From Protonemura montana (Eukaryota > Arthropoda > Insecta > Plecoptera > Nemouridae), in contig OX387608.1 of NCBI GenBank assembly GCA_947568835.1, forward strand, positions 10,702,001 to 10,766,000: 64,000 nt of DNA, written 5' to 3'. Made by a program: the position numbers and the translations under genes. Shown piece by piece: positions 37,501 through 49,500 of the stretch (the first letter of the stretch is position 1; the number at the start of each line of letters is the position of its first letter). The notes below the pieces were generated by a model. The model had not been told where the DNA came from, did not search any database, and was given only the letters and a program-made list of their open reading frames with translations.

Positions 37501-40500
37501 TGCCCTACCTGTGTTACCTCAGCAAACACCAGCGGTCGCAACAGCTTCAGTGCTAATCTATGGTATTAGGGAATTGAGATCACTGCAGGGAGACCGCTTT
37601 TAGGCTGTTCCATCATCGCTTACACTGACAACCGAACCGGCTTTAATACTTTTATAGTGAGACCTGTGGTGAGACTATAAATTTAACTCAATACTCGGGT
37701 AAACCGTTTTGTATACTTTCATCAAAATGGAATAAAAGCAAGAAAAAGCAAGTTTGCAATCTGTCAAAATTTACACAAAATGACTTCACTTAGTGCAAAT
37801 TTCAACAAAAAGAGAACATTTTGATGTTTTTAGGATGACTTAACGCTGCTAAATTCCATAACTCTCAAATACCAGGCTGTGATTTAGACAAACGACAAGT
37901 CAGAAAGTTTAAAAAAAACTCCTAAAATATGTATTCTATGAGAATGGAAGTCCAAAAACTAAATGCATTCTTCTTATCCGTAATTCAACCACGTTACCTA
38001 ACACAGATCCCAGGCAAACTGTTATGCAACTCTATTTTAATTAAGTACGGCATGTGTGCATGTTCGTTGATTGCAGAGGGCGTCCCAGAGCAGCCTTCAA
38101 CTTCAACTGGCGCCCTCGCTCGAGCACCAGACCGCGGCGATGTTGAGCATCTTGGAGAGATACAAATGGCACCAGTTTTCGATAGTGACCAGCCCGATCG
38201 CCGGCCACGATGACTTTATACAGGCGGTCAGAGAGAGGATCACTGACATGCAGGACAGGTTCAAGTACGTGTACTCTTTTTTGTTTGATACTAAAAACCA
38301 AAAATCAGTTCTGTTCTATCCTTTTTTCAATCCTTTAGTTTAGAAACCTTGCAACTTTAGATCTATGCGCACGTATAAGGTATGTCTTTTCCTATATACA
38401 CTTGAGAGAAGACTAACACAAACTATTCTGATCCTTCTAGGACTTACCTAACTCAACTTAACCTAAATATATCTTTTATTTCCACAAGACATGATCCCTA
38501 CGGGACCGTGCAAAAGAAATCGTACTAAACGGTTTTCGAAAGTATCTCTCGATAGGTAAAAATGTGACCTGCCTTTTATATTGAACAAAGTGCATCGATT
38601 TTAGCTTCGATTGAAAAATCACTTTTTCCCACTTTTGAGAGTAGGGTGGTTGGTAGTCATATCTATTTCAGTCAACAAACTCACAAAAAATATGGTTATT
38701 CAATAAGATAAAATCCACTTCAGAGCTTATATCGGGCTCTTGCTCTTCCATTTACATTTCCGGACCCATGCGCGGAAATCAAATATATGGACAGAGTTGC
38801 CCAAGTTTTGAGTTCATTCTATTGGGAAGATACATAGAGATTTTATTTAGGTCAAATGGGTATGTATGTGGATTATATGCACATGAAAACACTGGCTCAC
38901 TTTACGCAATAGAAATTTATGAGTTAATCAAATAATTACATAAGAGCGAGAACCATGGGGGGGGGGGGGAAACACCCACTTAATTTGTCAGTTGTCTATC
39001 TACTGAATTAGGTTTTGGATCAGTAACATTTCAAATTCGAATCGAGTAATGTTCGGAACATCATGTTTGCAGCGAACCAGCGTCGTTATCGGTAGGTACT
39101 AGCATCAGTAAGTAAGATCGAATGTATTCAACTGCCAATTTCGATAATCACAATTGTGATATCACGATAATATGTCATGATAGAGAATTGTGAATTCACA
39201 GTTCAGTTCCCCATTCTAGTCGCATTTTCCTAAAAAAGAAAACTATTTGACACAGTTTCGCATGAGTCATAAAAATGAATAGATGACAACTTTTCATCAA
39301 TCCCAATTTTTAAATTACCATAAAATGTGCACACGAAAGAAAAGAACTTTATTAAAAACGCAAAATATGCACTCGAAGCCGGGAGCAACAAAACACAAAA
39401 AAAACAATTCGCAATGCCACGAAAGTTTTCCCGTCGGAAAACCCCGCTTTTCACCAGCTCGCGTGTATTCATCATCCCTAGCTAGAAAAACATTGAAACG
39501 TTCATGCAATTTCAAAAGTAACAAACAAACAAAAAACAGCGTACCTACAAAAGAATATCCGCTATCACACGACGTGAACTCTGGCGACAAAGTACCGAAA
39601 TCAATAATCATTGGAGAGAGCATCCAATAAAAGTCGTCGAGCGTCCCTTTGTTTTTCTGAAAAGCGCGTCGCGACGTCGCATCAACATAATATAGATATA
39701 TATATATATATATATCTTAGAGCGACGGCGTTGTAGCTATCTAGGAGATCGTTGAACCCTTTTAGAAAAGCCAGACACTCGTCTCACGGCGTTAACAACC
39801 ATGTGTCAGAGAAGGCTCTGTACATTACAAACCATCCCGACATTATTAAGATGAGGTGTTTTGGTAATTAGCTGAAATATACGAATGAAATAATCATTTT
39901 GAAACAGGATGCCACTAGGCTGAATTTAATTTTTAAATGGGCGTTGCCAATATGGTGCCAATATGACCACCAACAACTAGTGCCAATATGGTGCCAATAT
40001 TCGTTTATTCCTCGACGAGGGCAGGAAAATTTACAATAAAGCTACCAGTAGTAATAAAAGACGTCAAATATTGCCCTGTCTTAGGATGAAATCTTATTTA
40101 AATTTCAAACGCTTGCAATGCGCGGGGTTAGGTTAGGTTAGGTTAGGTTAGAAAAAAATTGTTAAAAATTTTAAACGTTTAAAATTGCCCTGTCTTCACG
40201 AATAGGCTAGCAATATATTTTACTGAAAAACAATTTTAAAGCCGGGATGGGTTCCTTACAACTCATCTTGATGGAATTAACTAGTTGTTTCTTTGTACAC
40301 ACTGTAACATTGACTTGATTTATAACTAATAAATAGGTTGAAAAGAGTTATTTAAAATAAAATAAATTGACATGATAAAATAACAAATTTAAATTTTACA
40401 AGTTTAATCTGTCTTAATTAATTCTTAAATTCTTTCGCTTCCCTGTTATTGTACCGCAAGATTGTGAGCATAGTTGTAAATACCCTACAAAGATGCAAGA

Positions 40501-43500
40501 ACACTTTTAACAGCGTAGTGCACTTTCTTAAACTTCTCCAGAAAGAATCATTAGTAAAATAATAGTTTCAATTCGTCAATATTAAAGGACACTAATAAAA
40601 CGAAAAACAGTTTTGAAAAAAGACAAGCGGCAGACGAACGAAGTGTGTTTTAAATTGACCCCTTGGCTTGCCAATAAGCGCACATTTTTTAAAGAAATGC
40701 AAGTCAAATATTGAACATATTTTACCTGAAAACCCTTTAAATCGTTTCGTTCGTTTTTTTTAATTTCTTTTGAAAATCAACTTGTGTGTTTGATTATTTT
40801 CACCTTTATTTTAAACATTGTTATTATTATTATTAACCTTCTTGTTATTTTGAACTTGTATTTCATTATTTAATTTAACTTAACTTTGCTAAATCCCTGT
40901 GCTAGCAGAACTTCTCTCGGTCATACTTTAAAGTGTCGGAGATTCTTTTAAAAATCTTACAAAAATCAGTGTTTCTATGGTTGCTACCATATTTAAGATA
41001 TTTCAGATAAATAGTTAATTCAAACCATGCAATGCTAGTAAGTTCATCAACATCAAGATAAGGGGATTAACTGCTCTGCAGACCTGAAGACTGAAGAGTA
41101 TCCAGCCATTTTTTTGTTTTTAATGTACCCGGGCAAAAAAATCTTTAAATTGAATTGCACAAACCAACAACGGTTTCCAAAATTACCTGAAACACAATAA
41201 AAAATCCGTGCAACTGCGCCTTTTTTAAGCCTGAGTAAAAATCAATTCTATTTCTCCAACATTTCTTAACTTACATGTAACACTTTATCAAGATTGAAAG
41301 CTGACCTTTAAAGGCTGACCTTTTACCAAAAATCTCCGGCCCACGACTGAAAAAAATAACCTTTCGCAACCCGTCTCAGAAAAATCATAACACTTCATCC
41401 CCGTTTCACAGGTTCACGATTTTGAACACGGCAATGGTGACGTCTAAAAATGATCTTCAAGAGCTTGTCAACTCGGAGGCTCGAGTCATGCTGCTTTACT
41501 CAACGCGAGAAGAAGCGATTGACATTTTGACCAACGCCAAAGATCTTAAGCTTACCGGTGAAAATTACGTGTGGGTGGTAACCCAGAGCGTGATTGAGAG
41601 TCGTCTATCGACGCCGTACCAATTCCCCGTGGGAATGCTGGGTAAGTACCAAACGAGTCGAGATGTGGCAGCCGGAATGAGAGATTGTCGGTTGAATGAG
41701 AGTAAATAGTGGCGTTTGCGAGGTCACGTGATTGAAAGCGTCGATACGATTATATTTTACAGAGCGTAGATATTCTGACCTATCTTTAAACTTAAAAAAT
41801 GCATTATTCAACTGTGGTGTAGGCAGGGAGGTAGGGGTTTCTAGGTTATAGCACCTCTACTTTGATTTATTCACAAGAAAAATGTAAGGATAATAAGAAT
41901 GCGCCCCTTTTCATCTGATTTTTTTGGAATAACAAGTAAGTCTTGAGATATAACTGAGACGCCCCTATACCAGACGCTTATCCGATTTAAAAAAATTTGA
42001 TTTTACATATTTTGTAAAGCCTGGCCCGAGCCCCTTTCCTCTCAAGGACCTCAAAAAAGATCCACGCTGTAGTTGAAGCAAAAATCGAAGTAAGTACCCA
42101 ACGTTCTTGACATAATTTTATGAAGTATCTGAAAAAGCTCCTAAGACGTTTAGAGTATGTGCTTGAAAAGTGAGCATTTGCTCCAAAATGCTTGAAAAGT
42201 GACACATTTGCTCCAAAATATGACCAGGATTGAACCTCCATACTTTCCGGTGTTTGTGTCAAGACCAAGATCCGATCTCTTATAACACAAGAAATCTCGT
42301 ACCTACTGGTGGTCAATAGGAACAGATTATAATATTTTTAACTCAGTTTTAAACTCCGAACTCTCAGAAACAGCTGACTTTCACTACCTGTGATTGGTTG
42401 TTGCCCTGGCAATTGATTTAACTTCCACTTTATCTTGGAGTTGAGAAAGTTGTCACTCTTGGAATTAGATATAAGCTTTAGTCTGGCTTTCTACAGATAT
42501 AATAAAGCTAAATAAGTCTAGCTCAAGATTTAAAAAGTCCATAAAGACACTTAGGCCGGGTTTTATCAAAATTTTCAACTATAAGTTGGATTTTTAACTC
42601 ACAGAAAAATCTGAACTTCACTGCACGTGATTGCAAGTCACGAAGAAAATAAAATCCATTTCATGAATCTGTGATGAAGCCACAATTGTTCTCAAAATCA
42701 ATTATCAGTCGACTACTACTACTTAGAATTGTGGCTCTTGAGAAAAAGCCGAGGGTTCAGTTCGAGTCTAGAGCGGGTCTAGCTGAGAGCTTTTCTTGAG
42801 ATGTCTGCTGGAGATCGAATTGGATCACTTTTTATCTGCAGCGACAAGCTAGGAAAGCAGATGTTGTCCCAGACGTGATTACCTGGTTTTTTTGTTTGTT
42901 TTTCGATGTGAAATTGATGTTGGCAAGGTAACTAAAAGATATTGATCTTTGTGAAGGAGACTGCATTATTGAGGTTTAGATCGTAAACCATTTGAAAAAG
43001 TGTATATCAATTGTAGAATCAGAGATGTGTTTACGACGTAGCCACTTAGTGCGATTCTGGTAGTGACACATTTATGTCTCTACATATATATAGACTCTGA
43101 AATAATTCACGTAGAGCTTTCAGAAGTGGAGGCGCCAAGTGTACGTTTAATTTATATAAAACCGGGCTTCAAATTAGAGCCCAAATAAAACCTGTGACAG
43201 GGAACTAAAATATGATTTTTGAAAAATTGTTTGGAATGGTGTCTCGCTATGGTGCCTTTGCCTATTGTCTCTAAAGTGTCTTTGGTTTTCAAGTTTTTAA
43301 GTGACTATTAGGAGGGTCTTTGTTTGGTTCATGTCCATCTTGTTAGGTGGAACTTGGCTTGACTTGACCAACTAGGCTTTGTTGCAAGCTCACTTACCTA
43401 CTCTCGCCCCGTCCCATCGGATAAATCAGTGATTTTGGTAAGAAAACTCAAACGCACTGCGGCTACCCTCAGTAGAAGATACATTAGACAACGCAGCCCA

Positions 43501-46500
43501 ATCTATCAGTTCTGACAGTTAACATGTCTTAGAGTTAAATATTTACTTGTAAAAATGAGTAAAAAAAACTCATTAATAGAATATGCACACACCTGGCGAG
43601 TTTCTGGGATACACCATAAAGTCGAGTAGAAGTAGATGGCTGAAGGTTCTAACTACGTTCAAAACTCACTTTTTTCCTCTATTTACGAAGTTTATTGATG
43701 AATTCTCTAACAATAATTGAATCTGTCGATAAATCTGACTTTGTAAGCCGTAGTTTAGTAGTTAATTTTTGTCAAAGTTGGAAAAATTACCTTCAAGTAG
43801 TTACAAAACCAAGCGTTTCAGATTTGGAGCGACTATTTCATCTGCGGTCTTATTATTCAAGAAATTTTAGTTATAGAACAGAACTTGGACAAAGTTAACG
43901 ATTAATAGTGGTGACAAGCCAATTTCAGGGCAGATGTTTTCCCCATAATCCACCAAAATATACATGAATCTTAAGACTCTACTGTCATCATCTTCCTAAC
44001 CAAACACGGTAGCACTTAGCCATCGCACTATAAGATTCCCAATCAGAATAATTAACACACTTTCCCAGGGGTGGACACACATGAAGTCAATGAGAGCAAT
44101 GTTCTGGTTTTTAATTTACAACTTGTAGTCTAATCATAGAAAATATAACTGAAAATAAAAGATACATTTAAAATTAAAAATTACTGGTAAGTTATTCGTT
44201 AATAACGAGTGTCGGACTTGGTCTGTTTGGGGGCCCTGTGTAACTTTGTGTAAGGGGGGCCCACAGGGGAACGTCTCAACTGCTTCACTTGTTGTGTGTC
44301 TTTTCAAGAACGCAGAGGTCGAAATCATAGGTCAGAAAGTCAAAAGGTGTACAAAAGCGGGGGTTTGGGGCGCAACTCAAATGGAATTTTTGGTTCAAGT
44401 TTGTTTCTTAGGAAAATTTGATCGTTTTGGGTAAAACATAGGGCTGAAAACACTAATGAGCTACATTTTTAAAGGTATACTTGATACTTAAAAAAAAAAA
44501 AACACATTTGAGAAAAAATGTATATTTACCCTTCCCGGTATCAAATAGACAAAAAGTAATAAAAGAAATCAATTTATAGCAAAAGTAAAACTTATGTTTT
44601 GAATATATGCAAAAATGACCTTATTATTTTAAATACTTTAAATACTGCGACGCTGCCAATACTTGCATTTCAACTTAAATGACAAAAAAATAAAAAGTCA
44701 CCTAACATTCGAGATAGGACCGGAAAGGGTTCAAAAAAATAGTATAACCCATGTCGCCATGTTCTGTTTCCAGGTGTACACTTTGACACCAGCAGCGCGT
44801 CTCTAGTCAACGAGATCACCACAGCTGTCAAGGTCTACGCGTACGGTGTTGAAGACTTTGTCAACGACCCCCGCAACATCAACAATTCCCTCAACACTCA
44901 ACTATCCTGTGAGGGCAAAGGCGGGGACTCGCGTTGGAAAATGGGAGACCGGTTTTTTAAGTGAGTATACTTTTTTGTATTCATATTTATTGAAGTGTTT
45001 CGGTGTTTGATATTTCTTCTTTTACATCATTGGCTTAGCATAAAGGGCGACCAAGTAGCTGTCACGCACCATATATCCATCAGTGTTTCGGCGACGTATT
45101 TTATATTACTTGCTGGTGGTATTGGTAATGATTTCAAACAAAAATGGAAATGTACAAAACACCGCTCACGACTGAGAATGAATCGTGATTTTCTTACGGC
45201 CAGTTAAAAACTGTCTAGAGAAATAAGGTTCCGGTAGGTTAAGAAGGTTAATTTAAAAAGATCTGTCAGGCGATCTCAGCATCTTCATAGCTACCAAAAG
45301 ATGAATCTACCATCGAAACTCATACGATTGAAAGTTTTTTTCGTTTTCAAAGTTGGCAACGAAATGACCTTCTTAGAAAAATTGGAGTGTAAGCAATTGG
45401 AGGCGAAGATGAAATTATGCTCATCTGATTGACTGTGATCATGCAGATCAGTATTTAACAACTAGTTATCTTCTTAACCGAACATTACCGTTGACATTGA
45501 ACACTAATCCCCGAGAGAAAAGTATAAGTCAGTTGCAAAAAAGTGACGGTCACAAAATTTATCAGGTGCAAAATTATACCTTGTTAATACTTGTAGTAAT
45601 ACTACTGTAGCTTTACTAAATTATACTTGTACTTGTACATAGTGTACATAGTAGCAGGCTTTCGTACGATAAAATTTCGCGCACCTTCAATCGACAACGA
45701 AAAATCTATGCCTTTGATTGTGTATGACAGGGATTATACTCGATAATTGCCTGGTAGAGGTGAGAGTATCTCGCAGAACATGCTGTGCCCAATACGCCTG
45801 GTATTTGCCTAAGCGCATGAAAATCTGTAGCACAAAATATGAATGGTTTGAAGTGAAAAGTGATTATGGTGAGAGTAAACGACAGGTTCTTTAGGGGTTT
45901 GGAGAGGTTATAAGTACTTCATTGATGGTTAATGGAAAAAGCGATGACGAGAACATTTTTAACAGGTAGATCAAAACTAATTTCTATAGATTAGCTCCCC
46001 TGATGGGGTTATCCAATATCCCAGACAGTCTCATTAAATTGAAAAATAATGTTTTAGTGCTTTTTCTTGATACCTTGTAACTACAAACGTTTTCTTTTGA
46101 GTTAAAAAGGGTTTGAAATTTCATAATGCATCGCACTTTGTTTTCGACGTGTTGGAAACACCGGTTCTCGTGAGATCATCGAAGCTAAGCAACACTGCAC
46201 TGAGTCAGGTATTGGATGGTTGACCATCATACGCATTACCAGTTCTGTTTGGAATATATGTTGGATGGATGATAACTCGCCTTGCTTATCAACCTCACGA
46301 CAGCATGGATTTGTGGTGGAATCCTGTTCGTGCTGTACCGTCCTTCGGAAAGAACGTTAAGCCGATAGTTCCCTCGAAACTTTTTGACAGGAGTAGGCTA
46401 TGTGCCGGTTCCGGGTTTTCCCTCCTCCCTTCCAGGCTAGGTTGGATACATTATCATTCTCATCATCACCCACTATTTACCGACGTCATCAAACTCTACT

Positions 46501-49500
46501 AATCAATCAATTAGAGTTTCGTCTGTCTGTAATTTTATATGAGGTAAAAACTTATATAATTTTCCTTGTGAAAAAAAAACTAACAAAATATCGCTTGCTG
46601 GTTTAAGCTCCCTAGTAGAATCAGTAGATAAACAACAACAAAAATCTGCATGGTGAAGATACTTCTTGATTCTTCTTTATCATAAAATCAAATATTATAT
46701 TGATGCTTGGTGAAAAGCGACAAATAAGATAGGAAACTTGTTTTAGGAGACATGCCAACAAGATCTCGAAACTTTTTTTCAATCTTCGAGAAAAAGTAAA
46801 AAAAATTCCCTACTACATAGAGTTATCACGAAAGAAGATTTTGGAACTTTCAAGTACGATTAAATTGTTATTAAAATTGGCTCATGTGGTAGAAATGTTC
46901 ACGCTGCTTCTCAGAATGGGATGCCGTCATATTTTCAACTGAACATAGTAATAACATTACCAAAAACAAAAAGCTAGTCCCGTTTCTAGTATGTTTTGCG
47001 ACCAAGAACGCGCGCAGGATGTTTCAGGATCAGGATGTAAAGAACGCACTCACAGCGCTCATCCTTGATTAATGCGTGCGTTACCCAACCGCTCATGCGT
47101 AACACCAGAATTAGTTATGCGCTTCCCGAGAGAGAACAATGATGTATTTCCTGCATAAATTTCGCGACTATCACAGATTCTCTGGGCCAACAGCTAAACT
47201 GATTGCGTCAACCCTCATCACCGCAATTTAATAGTCTTTTTGGTGATTTTCTATCATTGTTAGCTTGATTCGTCCTTAGAAATGGGTTTCACTTGAAATA
47301 TTTCTCGACTAAAACAATAAACGATGTTCGATACTGAAGAGAAAGTTATTCTTAATGAAAAATTTTCTTGGCTTCGCTTAGAAACTTTCTTTATCATTGT
47401 CTTATATCGAATAAACTTCTCTCGATATGTGATATATAACAAAGATAAAATGTGGCGCCTCGACGTGGAACCTAGACGCGCTGCTCCCAGATCAACCGTT
47501 GTATTATTCGACTAGTTCGAATCCAATAAAAACGAAAAAATGTGCCACCTTTCGTGTCGTTCAGAATCAAATCAATCACACCCTATTTCGAACCACGCTC
47601 CAGGCTGATGTTTCCTTCTGACATGAATTCTGTCGACAGACATCTAACATAGCCAAGCACCCCCAATCGCAGGCCACTACTTGTTTGCGCTTTCGTCCTA
47701 GATCCATGGGAAGTTGTCGACACTTGGGTCCCTTTCAACGGCGAAATCGTCAGAGCGCGAACTCCCAGCGAATTCCCTGCAGAATTCCAGATTAAACTTC
47801 TCAGTGAACGCAACCTGCCAACAAAACGTTTGGCGGGCTACATCAGAAGCGACGCGATAAAACCATTCTCTGGACCATTCAGACACCTCAAGGCATACGC
47901 ATATCTTGTAAGACGACAAAAGAAAAAAAAAAGAAAGACATGCAAAATACTTGAGTTTCGATTCGAATTTCAAGTTTGTAAACAGCTGGTTCGCGCTGTA
48001 GTGAATATTTTGACCGTCGAACTAGTAGAAGATAGTGAGTAAAGAAAATTCTATTTTCCAGTGAAGTGAGTCTCGGGAAACGCACAGTGGTTTGTTTTTC
48101 CCGGTTGTCAAGCAGGAAAAACCTCGCGACTTAGCAAGCGTCGAGTTATCTGGGTTAAAAGCTCGACCGGAAATGGGTGGAAGTGAGCGTACGGAAATAA
48201 TGGGTATAAAAAGAATTCGTCGATACGGGAAATTCCGTGGAAGACGGAATAAACGAGTCGCGGCCAACGTTTGGCAGGCTCACTGGGTAAATGCCGACTG
48301 GAGGGTAAGATACTAAATTTTTGCCAATTTCCAAAAGTTTTGTTTGTCTTCTTTGCAGATATCTACGCAACGTGAGCGTTGAAGGGGAGCAGGGGAAGCC
48401 GAACATCGAGTTTACTGCCGACGGCGTTCTGAAAGCCGCAGAGCTCAAGATTATGAACTTACGGCCTGGCACCAGTAAACAGCTTGTTTGGGAAGAGGTA
48501 AGAAAATCTCTTCAACTTTCTCGTGTCTCACGACTGGTATCTGTTTCGATTTTGGTCGTGAAGATACGTCGATGTCTTTATAATGTTGTGCCTTTAGAAA
48601 AATCTTTACTGGCTGCGGATGCATATCCAGTGCGTCAGAAAGCCGTACAGTCAAAATCTTGCATATTATAACTCTAGTGTCTAATGATTTAAAGAACCTC
48701 TAAGCTCAAGTTAAAACCAAACGGTTTGGCGTTTTAAAGACACCGGTTCCCGTGATTACACCGAAGTTAAGCAACACTGGTCTAGGCCAGATATTGGATG
48801 GTTACTATATGACCAGTTATGTTTGGGAGAGATGTTGGAAGGATGAAAGTTAGTAAATCAGTGCTGCAGGGCCCGTTGTCAAAAGAGTGCGTCGTTAAAC
48901 CTCACAAATAAATTACATTTCCTCGTACTATCCGATCCTTGGTCTTAGTCTTTGGAGTAAGTGTTTAGCTTTTTGTCTTAATTCTTACTCTGTAACAGAC
49001 TAGCCGAGCTATGTTGTGCAGACCCCAGTGTCCGGTGAACCGTGTTTGTGAGCAGGGATTTGTCGGAACGGCATTTCCATGCAAAGGGATAGATCCACTG
49101 AAAATAAGCCACCAAGCGGAAACTTCATATGCTTGCTTAGCTGCGGAAAATTAGCGAAAATTGCTATGTAATCACGTTTTCGTGTTCATTTTATTTATTA
49201 AAACAGAAATTCTAACAGTAACTCTCCGCTCGTGAGGCTTAAATTGAAGTGTCTATTTTTAGACTGAATTTATGTGAAATATTTCGATCGTTCAGAAGAT
49301 TGTAGAGTATTTTCTTTAAAGCATATAAAATGGAAACCTTGTTAAACGCAAACGTCAAAGTTTGCGCACGAATTTCATTTCGTCAATCGAAAATCAATAG
49401 AGTACAGATCACAAAGAAAATACCGCTTGCTGGCCAGCTTCCAATTTCTTTTGTCTTCTACCGAGATGTTTGTCATGATTCGTCGTGCTACGTGACGACG

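Larger units (their letters stand above)
41642..44773. other. Intron 4
   Basis: 3.1 kb. Holds two partial family B MITEs (42335-42450, 42553-42640) and a tandem duplication of a segment TGCTTGAAAAGTGA...CATTTGCTCCAAAAT (about 42159-42220). No other gene recognised. Confidence 0.5.
44961..48358. other. Intron 5
   Basis: 3.4 kb. Contains family E copy 2 (45241-45400), a SINE (46143-46512) and a CpG-richer stretch from about 46950 to 48310. Within the latter, 47653-48039 is open on the plus strand and 47698-47973 on the minus strand, neither with recognisable homology. Confidence 0.5.

Noticed and set aside
39283-39630. 115-codon plus-strand frame and its 102-codon antisense shadow in intron 3
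   Set aside because: Lys/Asn/Ser-rich composition of AT-rich DNA, no domain, no splice support.
46269-46606. Open frames in SINE copies, partly similar between 46.3 kb (+) and 63.4 kb (-)
   Set aside because: The shared residues come from shared SINE sequence read in the same frame; SINEs are non-coding and other copies have stops in this frame.
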